Below, piece after piece: positions 18,801-26,644 of a stretch of DNA of 64,000 nucleotides. Below the pieces are notes generated by a model. It had not been told where the DNA came from. It ran no database searches and was given only the letters and a program-made list of their open reading frames with translations. Both the position numbers and the translations under genes were made by a program. How positions within the stretch are numbered: position 1 is the stretch's first letter; every line of letters begins with the position of its first letter. The DNA comes from an uncultured Collinsella sp. (GTDB lineage: Bacteria; Actinomycetota; Coriobacteriia; Coriobacteriales; Coriobacteriaceae), in assembly GCA_934658705.1 (NCBI GenBank), contig CAKUHP010000003.1, forward strand, positions 7,422 through 71,421, given 5' to 3'.

Positions 18801-20654
18801 AATCTCCTTGGGGTCGCGCAGCTTAATGACCTTGAACAGAGCGTTCTTGATGACGGAGTAGGACAGGCCGGCAGCGATGTCACCCACCGTGGCGCCTTCC
18901 TTTTGCGCCTGCTTGACGCGCGAGTTCATAAAGACCGTGCAGCGGCTGCCCAGGTCGACGGGGGCCTTGGCGTGGATGGCGGCGTTGGCAAACGCGCGCA
19001 CGTCCATGTTCATGGACACCGCGAAGCTCTCGATAAAGCTACCGCAGCCCGACGAGCAGGCCTCGTTGAGCATGATGTGCTCGATCACGCCGTCCTTGAC
19101 GCGCAGGCACTTCATGTCCTGGCCGCCAATGTCCAGGATGAACTCGACGCCGGGCAGGAACGCCTTGGCGCCGCGCAGGTGCGCTACGGTCTCGATCTCG
19201 CCGGAGTCGGCCTTGAGGGCCTCGATGAGCAGCGCCTCACCATAGCCCGTGGTGGTCACGTGGCCGATGGTGCAGCCGGCGGGGATGTGGTTGTAGAAAT
19301 CGGCCATGATAACCTTGGCCGTGCCCAGGATGTCACCGTTGTTGTTGCCGTACCAGGTGTGCAGCAGCTGGCCGTCCTCGCCCACGAGCGCGGCCTTCAT
19401 GGTGGTGGAACCGGCGTCGATACCAATGAACACGCGGCCGGTGTAGCCATCGAGCTTGCCCTTGGGGACGACCTCGGTGTCGTGGCGGTTCTTGAACTCG
19501 GCAAAGTCCTCGTCGGTGGCAAAGAGCGGATCCAGACGCTCGACCTCGGCACCCTGCGTGTCACCCAGGCTGTCAATGGCATCGATGAGCTGCGGGAATG
19601 TGCTGAGCTTGTTGGACTCGTGCGCCATGGCGGCGCCGCTCGCCACAAACAGGTGGGCGTTTTGGGGCACGATGCGGTGCTCCTCGTCCAGGTTGAGCGT
19701 GAGGTAGAAGCGGTGACGCAGCTCGGAGAGGTACTGCAGCGGGCCGCCCAGGAAGGCGACGTTGCCGCGGATGGGACGGCCGCACGCCAGGCCCGAGATG
19801 GTCTGGGTCACGACGGCCTGGAAGATGGAGGCAGCCACGTCCTCGGGGCGGGCGCCCTCGTTGAGCAGCGGCTGCACGTCGGTCTTGGCAAAGACGCCGC
19901 AGCGGCTGGCGATGGGATAGATGGTGGTGGCGTTGGCCGCGAGCTCGTTAAGGCCGCTCGCGTCGGTGTGCAGCAGGGTGGCCATCTGGTCGATGAAGGC
20001 GCCCGTGCCGCCGGCGCAGGTACCGTTCATGCGCTGCTCGATGCCGTTGTCGAAGTAGATAATCTTGGCATCCTCGCCGCCCAGCTCGATGGCGACGTCG
20101 GTAGCGGGGATGAGGGTCTCGACGGCGCGCTTGCTGGCGATGACCTCCTGGACAAACTCCAGGTCGAGCCACTGGGACAGCAAAAGACCGCCCGAGCCGG
20201 TGATGGCGCAGGTCATCTGGGCCGTCGGCAGCACGGTCGCGGCGCCCTCGAACAGGTCGCGCGCGCAGGCGCGAACATCGGTGTGGTGACGCTGGTACTT
20301 GGCGTATACGATTTGGTTGTCGTCGTTGAGCACGGCGAGCTTGACGGTGGTGGAGCCAACGTCGATGCCCAAGTGCAGGTTGCCGTGGGCGTTGTCGGGA
20401 TTGAAGATTGCGCCTTCGGGAGCGGCTGCGGCGGTGGCGGCGGGCACGGGCTCAGCGGCATCGAACGCGGCCACGTCGGTCGGTGCGTCAGCTGCGGCTG
20501 CCTCCCCTGCTGCGTTCTTGGCCTCGGCAACTGCCTCAACGACCTTCTCGGCCGCCGCGGTCGCGGCCTTCTGCGCGGCGTCCGCCACGGCGGGCACGGC
20601 CTCGCGGGCGGCAGCGACCATACGGTCCTTAATGCCTTCGACGAGTTTGCTCAT
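15849..20654 (-). CDS. Giant 2-hydroxyacyl-CoA dehydratase activase/dehydratase-like fusion (BadF/HgdC family)
   Basis: A 1601-residue cytoplasmic protein. Residues 1-85 are an Ala/Glu/Lys-rich helical extension unusual for the family. Two ASKHA ATPase (BadF/BadG/HgdC) domains follow: one starting LGIDVGSTTVKLAVL near residue 95, with LGGEDAKIIYF, and one starting FIGIDAGSTTMKAALV near 405, with DIGGQDMKCL and NEACSSGCGSFIE. CGRCSNNCQLTV (about 693) begins the DUF2229-type region, with NCYNCPIV near 847. The last 600 residues resemble the dehydratase subunit fold, with ICYPSILVTGQIMEAI. Such proteins use ATP hydrolysis and Fe-S clusters to drive low-potential electrons into radical dehydratases; the exact substrate is unknown. 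ATG 20654 has AGGAGAG upstream and lies 11 bases after the tetR stop, so the two are probably co-transcribed. Confidence 0.88.
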   Translation of the reverse strand: MSKLVEGIKDRMVAAAREAVPAVADAAQKAATAAAEKVVEAVAEAKNAAGEAAAADAPTDVAAFDAAEPVPAATAAAAPEGAIFNPDNAHGNLHLGIDVGSTTVKLAVLNDDNQIVYAKYQRHHTDVRACARDLFEGAATVLPTAQMTCAITGSGGLLLSQWLDLEFVQEVIASKRAVETLIPATDVAIELGGEDAKIIYFDNGIEQRMNGTCAGGTGAFIDQMATLLHTDASGLNELAANATTIYPIASRCGVFAKTDVQPLLNEGARPEDVAASIFQAVVTQTISGLACGRPIRGNVAFLGGPLQYLSELRHRFYLTLNLDEEHRIVPQNAHLFVASGAAMAHESNKLSTFPQLIDAIDSLGDTQGAEVERLDPLFATDEDFAEFKNRHDTEVVPKGKLDGYTGRVFIGIDAGSTTMKAALVGEDGQLLHTWYGNNNGDILGTAKVIMADFYNHIPAGCTIGHVTTTGYGEALLIEALKADSGEIETVAHLRGAKAFLPGVEFILDIGGQDMKCLRVKDGVIEHIMLNEACSSGCGSFIESFAVSMNMDVRAFANAAIHAKAPVDLGSRCTVFMNSRVKQAQKEGATVGDIAAGLSYSVIKNALFKVIKLRDPKEIGSQVIVQGGTFMSDATLRAFEQLTGVHAVRPDIAGCMGAYGAALLARDRAGADGVSTILSAEDIAHLTVTQKHVRCGRCSNNCQLTVNDFGGGRRFITGNRCEKGAGHKKQKTEAPNLFKKKNELLFNREVLSPDEAPRGTVGIPRALNMYENYPFWHAFFTRLGFSVQLSEQSSKKTYQAGIESMPSESVCYPAKMSHGHVMNLIDRDVDFIWMPCVRWERKEDPTAGNCYNCPIVMSYPTALALNIDEIREQNIEFLYPFVPYHDKTELKRRLYQVLAVDRVADAEAGRGRVRGPKITRSEVDAAVNAAFEADARFHEDIQTMGEEALKWVEDHGGHGIVLAGRPYHNDPEINHALPELISSFGFAVFTEDSLAHLVKPERPIRVVDQWMYHSRLYAVARFVTMRNDLDLIQLNSFGCGLDALTTDQVQEILEASGKIYTVLKIDEVSNLGAARIRIRSLMAALKDQEAERLAEATAAGEAYEQGDASPVAPSTDAPAFASRKYTFEAQRESASTAWPKVPFTEQMRDEGYTILCPQMAPIHFDLVKEVFRGAGYNLELLPSTDHDAVEAGLRYVNNDICYPSILVTGQIMEAIESGRYDLSKTAVVISQTGGGCRATNYIALIRKALRESGHPEIPVISLSAVALGEDNPGFKITPALLKQAVYAVLFGDVMMQMLYRCRPYEATPGAANALYEEYMARARKLAPKFNRHNYTKLAREAIRAFDTMPLVGESTKPRVGVVGEILVKFHPTANNHVVDVIEREGCEAVVPGLLDFFLYSMSNAELQKDELGSSATTRASMQALIKLVDWMRTPVEELLEKSERFEAPERIGTMADKARTVLSVCNNMGEGWLLTAEMLDLIDHGAPNIICTQPFACLPNHVVGKAVIKELRRQHPESNIVAVDYDPGASEVNQLNRIKLMISVAKENMRAGKGFKLEKVAPLAMDEVTGQMRAHDGCVSCDSVSEEAVASVAKRLGRGIKK

Positions 20655-20665
20655 TGTCTCTCCTC

Positions 20666-21376
20666 TTAGTTGTTGGACTCGGCAGGCGCGGCGGTGTTGA
20701 CCGCATCCTCGAGCTGCAGGTTCAATAGCTTCATGCCGTATTCCGGCACGTTGATATCGATAGGTTGGCCATACAGGTCGCCGGGGCGCACAAAGGCGAT
20801 GACCGTCATGATGCGCGCCATGGTCTCGGGCGATTCCGCAAGCCCACGCTCGAACCAACGCTGGACCAGGCCGACCTCGGCGCTTACGACATAGGTGACG
20901 TAATAATCAAAGAACGTTCCCAGCGCCAAACCCAAAATGCCCGTCTGGGCGCGCGGGGCCACCGCTTCGCGCGCGGTGTCGATAATCTTTTTAATGAAGG
21001 CCTGATCGCCACCCGGACCCAGCAGCGAACCGATCAGGTCGCGATTGGCCGCAAGATAGCGCAGCAATTCAACCGAACCAGGCGCCGGCTCGAGCTCGTC
21101 GATATTGCGATAGAGATCGGGCAGCTGAGCTGCGGTGATAAGCTCAACGCGCTCGCGGATCTCGGCAAGCAGGCTCTCTTCGATCTGATTGATAAAGTCG
21201 GGAATATCGCGGTAGTGCGAATAGAACGTGCGGCGCGTAAGCCCGGCACGCTCGGTGAGCGACGCGACGTTAATGCGCGAAAGATCGCCGCTTTCGGCAA
21301 GCTCGTCGGCAAGCGCCTGGCGAAGGGCACGCTGCGAGCGAAGGGATCGGCGGTCGCATTTCTCGAGCTGGGACAA
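20666..21376 (-). CDS. TetR-family regulator
   Basis: A 236-residue regulator upstream of, and probably in one operon with, the activase gene. The N-terminal HTH (about residues 35-60) reads INVASLTERAGLTRRTFYSHYRDIPDFI, the classic TetR recognition-helix pattern. The C-terminal ligand domain is not assignable. The start appears to be TTG at 21376, with AGGAGG four bases upstream; no in-frame ATG fits. A perfect TGCACAC-C-GTGTGCA palindrome 52 bases upstream is a good autoregulatory operator. The ligand may be an acyl-CoA or related metabolite (inference). Confidence 0.88.
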   Translation of the reverse strand: MSQLEKCDRRSLRSQRALRQALADELAESGDLSRINVASLTERAGLTRRTFYSHYRDIPDFINQIEESLLAEIRERVELITAAQLPDLYRNIDELEPAPGSVELLRYLAANRDLIGSLLGPGGDQAFIKKIIDTAREAVAPRAQTGILGLALGTFFDYYVTYVVSAEVGLVQRWFERGLAESPETMARIMTVIAFVRPGDLYGQPIDINVPEYGMKLLNLQLEDAVNTAAPAESNN

Positions 21377-21427
21377 ACGTCCTCCTTGTTACTCAGTCTG
21401 TGCGCTATTGCACAGTGCGAGTATTAT

Positions 21428-21442
21428 TGCACACCGTGTGCA
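21428..21442. promoter_or_regulatory. Candidate operator of the TetR/activase operon
   Basis: TGCACACCGTGTGCA is a perfect 7-1-7 palindrome. TGCACAGTGC at 21410-21419 looks like a second, imperfect site. On the minus strand TTGATG and a TAATAC-like -10 overlap it, so binding would block transcription. Confidence 0.6.
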
Positions 21443-21468
21443 TCAACACGTAAAGGCAATATTTGGAT

Positions 21469-21497
21469 GTGGCAAAGGGACAGTCCCTTTGTCACAC
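21469..21497. repeat. REP-like palindrome, GTGACAAAGGGAC family, copy 1
   Basis: GTGGCAAAGGGAC and GTCCCTTTGTCAC pair with one mismatch around a single base. Other copies are at 37022, 37454 and 37764. Confidence 0.75.
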
Positions 21498-21507
21498 CGA
21501 TCGAGCC

Positions 21508-21545
21508 TGGTCCCGCTAATGGGACTCTAAATCACAGCCTCCATT
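21508..21545 (+). promoter_or_regulatory. Duplicated leader motif, copy 1 (CCCGCTAATGGG)
   Basis: GGTCCCGCTAATGGGACT followed by CTAAATCACAGCCTC matches the leader at 24438-24470 almost base for base. CCC begins 68 nt before the start codon here and 69 nt before it there. GTCCC/GGGAC can form a small hairpin or a protein site. Confidence 0.5.
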
Positions 21546-21579
21546 ACATCATTCAGTAAAGACTGATAAGGAGGCCATC

Positions 21580-23703
21580 ATGAATAACCAGGCAAGCGAT
21601 AGCATCACCGATGCCGGCAAGGATCTCGTCCTCGGCTGCATCAAGAGCGCCGAGCTGCGCGATCACATGCGCAAATACTTGTACTGCCCTGCACCAATCA
21701 TCGCTGGCTCCCTCAAGACGCTCGACGAGAAGCGCATCATGCTCGAACAACTCCGCGAGCATGTCACGCCGGAGCTCGCCGAAGACATCGATTCCCATCT
21801 CGCCCAGCTCAACAGCGCGCTCGAAATGCTCCACAACGTCGAGCGTGACCACGGAATCCTCCTGCTATACGTCAGGTTCTACAACGAGGAGGAGCGCGAC
21901 GCCGACGACCTCGACGGCCCCTTCCCCACCGCATCGTGGGATGCCGCGCAAACGCTCATGAAGCGCTATATCGAAGAGTATCCTGACGACGATTGGTCCG
22001 AATCGTACTGGGCAATCAATCTTTACACCTCGGAAGACCTGCACGAGCACCAAACAGCGCAGCCTTCCCTGTCGTTCGCGGCAACCAAAGACGGAAAACT
22101 CATATTCCTCCACGACCGGCGCACTAACCGCACTCGCAAATCATATGTCGAAAGCGCTTGGCGAAACGAAAGCAGGCGGTTCTGTGCGCACGACGAGTCC
22201 ATCTATACGCCGTGGGTCCCGGGCGACATCCTCAAGATAGACGGCAGGCCCTTCGACCACGGGCCTCGCTTTGCCATCGTGCTCGAGAATGACTATGAGC
22301 ACACGCTCCGGGGCCAAATCTGGTGCGCAGGACCCAGCAGGAGCCACGGCGTTAAGGAAGGATCACTTTCCTCCGGCACCTACCGCGACTGCCTTTTGGA
22401 CCCCTTCGCCCCCTCCGCGCTCTATACCGTCGAACGCTACACCGGCGACCTTCCAGACGACTGCGCCTTTATGCTCGAGCTTTCGCAAAAGCTGCACGAT
22501 GACCCCGACTACGGCACGCAATGGGCCGAAGGCTCGACCGGGCACGATTGCCTGCAGCCATACCGCAAGTCCACCAGCCAAAACACGCTGGACATTCGTT
22601 CGGACATCTTCGAGTTTTTGGACTCGCACAGCATTAAGAAGCATCTTCAATGCATCGACTACGAACTCACCACGCCCATAGCGGCTTTCATCGTCCACCG
22701 CTCGCACAAAGCGACATTGCAGCAAAAGCTCGAAGGCTGGCAAAAGATCATCGACAATATGCCCAACTGCACCATGAGCCTCAGAAACAACACGTTCAAC
22801 ATCCCGGACTTCCATGCCTTCCTGCGCAACGTCATCAAGCAGGAGCAAAGGAAGCTTGCACACTTTAAAAGGACGAACGGCCAAAGCCTATATTTCTTTG
22901 AGGATTACTCATGGGACCGGCATGACCAAGGCAACCTTCTCTACGGTCCTTATAGCAGCTATCAAACGTGCTTCGATGCCATCTGGAAAGAGCTCGACGG
23001 TGATGACCCCAAAGCCATCAGGATTACTCGCCGCCCTATCGACCCGGACGAGGAGCACTATGTCGATGACATGGTCATACTGAATGCTGAGGGTGAAGTG
23101 ATGTCTTGCGATTACCGTAACGAAAACGAGTGGGACGAGGCTGGCGCCGCAAGCGATTTCGAGGACATGTGGTTCGATATTCCGACGCCCTTCCATGCCG
23201 GAGACATCGTTTGCAACCTCCAACGCCCCGACGAACCCATGGTGCTGTTTGACCTGCAAACGTGGGGGTCCGAACGAGTCGACAAAGAACTCGTCTCTTC
23301 CGCCTACAAAGACCGCCTCGTTCAAAAGGCCGACAAGCTATTGCGTTGGCACCGATATGGCGGAGATACCAGTGACATGTACGCCTACGGTTGCCAGGTC
23401 TCATCCGCCTTGCACTTCCCCTTCTATATTGGGGAGCCTGAGGGATTTCTTCTGGACATCGACTATTACCGCAAGCCGCTCAAGACGGAGGAGCGGATCC
23501 TCTACGGCGTCAGGGCGTATGTCAAAGGTGACCTATCGGTCGACTCGCTCGCCGCGATGGCGAGCGCATGCGAGCTGCGGGCGCTGGCGGAGAAAAAGGC
23601 ACGCGGCTTTGAGGACGCAGACAGCTGGCTCAAGGATCGCTATCCAGAACTGTTCGACGCAACAGTTGATCCTTTCTTAGAGGAAGGTTGCACCGGTTGC
23701 TAG
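21580..23703 (+). CDS. Unrecognised two-module paralog, A1-B1
   Basis: A 707-residue soluble protein I cannot assign to a known family. It is about 45% identical by eye to the protein at 24510 and splits into two modules. Module A (about 1-345) has an N-terminal helical part, DGPFPTASWDAAQTLM (about 112-127), and YTPWVPGDILKIDGRPF with DHGPRFAIVLEND (about 210-240). Module B (about 345-690) has LEGWQKIIDNMPNC, LYGPYSSYQTCFDAIW, ITRRPIDPDEEHY, FDIPTPFHAGDIV and MYAYGCQ. Both modules show the same order: helices, GP(F/Y), a charged strand, then P-x-PF/V-x-GDI. No signal peptide or membrane span is seen. AAGGAGG lies six bases before the ATG. It ends at a strong terminator. Confidence 0.75.
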   Translation: MNNQASDSITDAGKDLVLGCIKSAELRDHMRKYLYCPAPIIAGSLKTLDEKRIMLEQLREHVTPELAEDIDSHLAQLNSALEMLHNVERDHGILLLYVRFYNEEERDADDLDGPFPTASWDAAQTLMKRYIEEYPDDDWSESYWAINLYTSEDLHEHQTAQPSLSFAATKDGKLIFLHDRRTNRTRKSYVESAWRNESRRFCAHDESIYTPWVPGDILKIDGRPFDHGPRFAIVLENDYEHTLRGQIWCAGPSRSHGVKEGSLSSGTYRDCLLDPFAPSALYTVERYTGDLPDDCAFMLELSQKLHDDPDYGTQWAEGSTGHDCLQPYRKSTSQNTLDIRSDIFEFLDSHSIKKHLQCIDYELTTPIAAFIVHRSHKATLQQKLEGWQKIIDNMPNCTMSLRNNTFNIPDFHAFLRNVIKQEQRKLAHFKRTNGQSLYFFEDYSWDRHDQGNLLYGPYSSYQTCFDAIWKELDGDDPKAIRITRRPIDPDEEHYVDDMVILNAEGEVMSCDYRNENEWDEAGAASDFEDMWFDIPTPFHAGDIVCNLQRPDEPMVLFDLQTWGSERVDKELVSSAYKDRLVQKADKLLRWHRYGGDTSDMYAYGCQVSSALHFPFYIGEPEGFLLDIDYYRKPLKTEERILYGVRAYVKGDLSVDSLAAMASACELRALAEKKARGFEDADSWLKDRYPELFDATVDPFLEEGCTGC

Positions 23704-23708
23704 ATAAA

Positions 23709-23737
23709 GGGGTCATCGCCTTAACGGCGGTGACCCC
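23709..23737. terminator. Bidirectional terminator between A1-B1 and macro-domain genes
   Basis: GGGGTCATCGCC pairs with GGCGGTGACCCC around TTAAC. A near-identical hairpin stands at 37188-37216. Confidence 0.8.
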
Positions 23738-23772
23738 TTCCGTTGCGTTTTAACGTGCTTTTTATCGGCACA

Positions 23773-24363
23773 TCAACGGTACCACTCCTCCAATTCGCGC
23801 GACAGCGCATATTCCCAGGTGATCTCTGTGGGGGGATCGGCGATTTGAAGATAGGCCTCCCACATGAGCATGGCAATTTTCTTGAATGGAAGAAATCCGC
23901 ATGCTCCGCCGAACGCAGGGACCACGATTCGCTGTCGCGAAGTTCGCATCGCCTCCATAAGCGTTGTCCTCATGCATTGATAGACAACCAAGGGGTCAAC
24001 GATGGGGCTGGGGGCCCGCATGGTCGGAGTATGTATGAGCAGGATGTCCTCGCGTCCGGGAATCGGGACGGAAAAGCTTGTACCAACCGGTTGCTCTCCG
24101 CAAAACTGCTCCAAAATAACCGCTCGAACCCGTTCGGCAAGCGCCGGTCCAAACTCCTCGGATATCGCTCTGTCGTAATTGCCGTCCATCAAGCCATATG
24201 CGTTCGCCGGCGACACGACAGCATCGACTTCGGGATGCTGTCCGATGAACGTCCTAAAATCACAGCAATGCGCCGTAACGCCTTTATACCCCCTGAAAGC
24301 ATCCTCCCAAGCCTCCGCCATACCGGCGCTATTCGTCACAAGATCCAGCTTCATCTTTTGCAT
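23773..24363 (-). CDS. Macro-domain protein (ADP-ribose-binding fold)
   Basis: A 196-residue single-domain protein, on the opposite strand to the paralog genes around it. VDAVVSPANAYGLMDGNYDRAI (about residues 46-67) is the characteristic macro-domain block, with SPAN in place of the usual NAAN. The second loop is seen in IVVPAFGGACGFLPF. Macro domains bind ADP-ribose, and some hydrolyse ADP-ribosyl groups from protein or nucleic acid. AAAGGA stands five bases before the ATG. Its position between two copies of the unknown paralog hints that the island deals with ADP-ribosylation or NAD-derived signals, but this is inference. Confidence 0.82.
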   Translation of the reverse strand: MQKMKLDLVTNSAGMAEAWEDAFRGYKGVTAHCCDFRTFIGQHPEVDAVVSPANAYGLMDGNYDRAISEEFGPALAERVRAVILEQFCGEQPVGTSFSVPIPGREDILLIHTPTMRAPSPIVDPLVVYQCMRTTLMEAMRTSRQRIVVPAFGGACGFLPFKKIAMLMWEAYLQIADPPTEITWEYALSRELEEWYR

Positions 24364-24437
24364 GGCAATCCTTTCAACACGCGCACGCCCATGTACCGGT
24401 GCGTTTCCAGAAGTATGTTTGACGCGAGATTCATATC

Positions 24438-24470
24438 AGACCCGTTAATGGGACTACAAACCACAATCTC
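24438..24470 (+). promoter_or_regulatory. Duplicated leader motif, copy 2 (CCCGTTAATGGG)
   Basis: CAGACCCGTTAATGGGACT, then ACAAACCACAATCTC, parallels 21508-21545. It lies between the divergent macro-domain gene and A2-B2, with CCC 69 nt before the ATG at 24510. Confidence 0.5.
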
Positions 24471-24509
24471 TGACGGATGCTAACGGCACCGACCAAAGAG
24501 GAGGTTGCC

Positions 24510-26642
24510 ATGAACAGCCAGACCGATACCATAATCACCGACGCCGGCAGGGAGCTCGTATGCAGCTGCATCAAGGATGATGAACTGCGCACTCACATGT
24601 TTAAACACATGGGAATGGCAGATGGCTCCCTCTGCAACATCATCGGTGGCTCGCTCAGGACGCTCGACGAAAAACAGTCCATACTTGAGCAGCTCCACGA
24701 GCAGGTCGCATCGGAACTTGTCGATGACATTGATTCCAGCCTTGACCAGCTCAGCACTGCACTCGATATGCTTTACAACATTGAGCGCGACCACGGCATC
24801 CTTCTAATCTCCGGCATGTTTTACAGTGAAGAGGAGCGCGGGCACGACACCTTTGACGGCCCCTTCCCCGTTGCCTCATGGGAAGCCGCTCAAACGCTCA
24901 TGAAGCAATACGTCGATGACGACCCCGATGAAGATTGGTCCGAATCATTCTGGCAGATTAGGCTCTATACCGCCGAAGACTTACACGACCGCCCGCGCAC
25001 TCAAGCCTCACTGAAATTCGCCGCGACTATGGCGGGTGACCTGGTCTTTTTGAGCGACCGCCGGAATCAACGGACTCCGCGTCAAAGCATCGACCACTTG
25101 ATGTGGAACAAAGGCAAACGCTTCTGCGCCAATGGCGAGGTCTTTTATACTCCCTGGGTCCCCGGCGACATCATCAAGATCGATAGTCGACCCTTCGACC
25201 ACGGTCCCCGCTTCGCCATCGTGCTCGAAGACGACTACGATAGTTCGTTCAAAGGCCAGGTTTGGTGCGCCTATCCGAGCAAGATCTACGGAGTCGAAGA
25301 AGGTGCACTCCGCTTGAGGGATTTCGTTGACGGCTTCCTCGACGACTTCACGCCTTCTGCTCTTTATACCGCCGAGCGCTACACCGGCGACTTGCCCGAT
25401 GATTGCTCCTTTATGCTCGAACTCTCGAAAAAGCTGCACGATGACCCCGGCTGTGGCAAACAATGGTCGGATGGATCGGTCGTACACGACTGTCTGCAGC
25501 CATACCGCACATCGGCCGATCCCAGCACCAACGCCATACGTTCGGACATCCTCGGGTTTCTCGACTCGCCCGACATTAAAGAGCACTTAAAGGACATCGG
25601 CTATGAGTTCACCACGCCCGAGGCGGCATTTATTGTTGCCCGTTCGAACGAGAAAGCGCTACGGCAGAAGATCGAGGGCTGGCAAAAGATTATCGACAAC
25701 ATGCCCAATTGCGCGATGACCAGGCGGCACGGCACGCTTAGCATTCCGAACTTCCATGTCTTTCTTCGCGACGTCATCAAATGGGAGCGCAAGAAAATCG
25801 CCCGATTCAAACAGCCTGGCAAGCACATGTATTTCTTTGAGGACAGGACGGGAAATCCCTATGAGAGCGAATCCAGCTTTGGTCCCTACACCAGCTACGA
25901 TAAATGTTTCGAGGCAATCTGGAATGAGCTTGAGGAGGAGAATCCTACCTCGATTGAAATAACGCGCCGCCCGATCGACCCGGACGAAGACTACTATGCC
26001 GCCGATAAGCTCATGATCAACGCAAAAGGCGAAATCATGGACTGCCAGCTGCGCTGCATCGACGTGGAACGCGAGGGCGAAGATCCCACTTTTGTCTTTG
26101 AGTTGATGTGGTTTAGCATCCCGACGCCATTCCACGCCGGCGACATCATTTGTCGTCACGGCGACCCTGGCGACCCCATGCTGCTTCTCAATATGCAGAC
26201 ATGGACCACGCAGCGGGTCATAGACGAGCTCCCGCCGTCCACCTACAGGGAACGTGCCGCAAAAGGGGCCGATGACCTGCTCAGGCACCATCGGCAAAAT
26301 GGCGATACGAGTGATATGTACGCCTACGGCTGTCAGATTGAATATCCCCTGGAATACCCCGTCTACATCGGAGAGCCGAGTTGCTTTCTTCTCGATATGG
26401 AATACTGCCGCGCCCCGCTCAAGCCGGAGGCGCGAATTCTGCACGGCGTACGGGCATATCTCGACGGTCATCTTGGTCTTGACTCGCTTATTGCGCTATC
26501 AAGTCTTTGCGAGTTGCAGGCGCTGGTCAAGAAAAAAGCCGAGTGGTTTGAAAGGGAAGATGGCGGACTCAAGACCCGCTATCCGGAGCTGTTCGACGAT
26601 GCGATAACCCCGCTGGCGCGTTTCTCGACAAAGAGGAGTTAA
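24510..26642 (+). CDS. Unrecognised two-module paralog, A2-B2
   Basis: A 710-residue paralog of the protein at 21580, with the same A and B modules. Conserved blocks are DGPFPVASWEAAQTLMKQY, YTPWVPGDIIKIDSRPF, DHGPRFAIVLEDDY, DLPDDCSFMLELSKKLHDDP in module A, and LEGWQKIIDNMPNC-like, FGPYTSYDKCFEAIW, EITRRPIDPDEDYY, FSIPTPFHAGDII in module B. I chose ATG 24510 (MNSQTD) because GAGGAGG lies five bases upstream and it aligns with the start of A1-B1; the frame is open 11 codons further. It is followed after two bases by the B3 gene, so expression is coupled. Confidence 0.75.
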   Translation: MNSQTDTIITDAGRELVCSCIKDDELRTHMFKHMGMADGSLCNIIGGSLRTLDEKQSILEQLHEQVASELVDDIDSSLDQLSTALDMLYNIERDHGILLISGMFYSEEERGHDTFDGPFPVASWEAAQTLMKQYVDDDPDEDWSESFWQIRLYTAEDLHDRPRTQASLKFAATMAGDLVFLSDRRNQRTPRQSIDHLMWNKGKRFCANGEVFYTPWVPGDIIKIDSRPFDHGPRFAIVLEDDYDSSFKGQVWCAYPSKIYGVEEGALRLRDFVDGFLDDFTPSALYTAERYTGDLPDDCSFMLELSKKLHDDPGCGKQWSDGSVVHDCLQPYRTSADPSTNAIRSDILGFLDSPDIKEHLKDIGYEFTTPEAAFIVARSNEKALRQKIEGWQKIIDNMPNCAMTRRHGTLSIPNFHVFLRDVIKWERKKIARFKQPGKHMYFFEDRTGNPYESESSFGPYTSYDKCFEAIWNELEEENPTSIEITRRPIDPDEDYYAADKLMINAKGEIMDCQLRCIDVEREGEDPTFVFELMWFSIPTPFHAGDIICRHGDPGDPMLLLNMQTWTTQRVIDELPPSTYRERAAKGADDLLRHHRQNGDTSDMYAYGCQIEYPLEYPVYIGEPSCFLLDMEYCRAPLKPEARILHGVRAYLDGHLGLDSLIALSSLCELQALVKKKAEWFEREDGGLKTRYPELFDDAITPLARFSTKRS

Positions 26643-26644
26643 TC

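Noticed and set aside
18468-20669. 733-codon open frame opposite the activase gene
   Set aside because: Composition typical of an antisense shadow (Val/His/Arg/Ala-rich) and no ribosome site.
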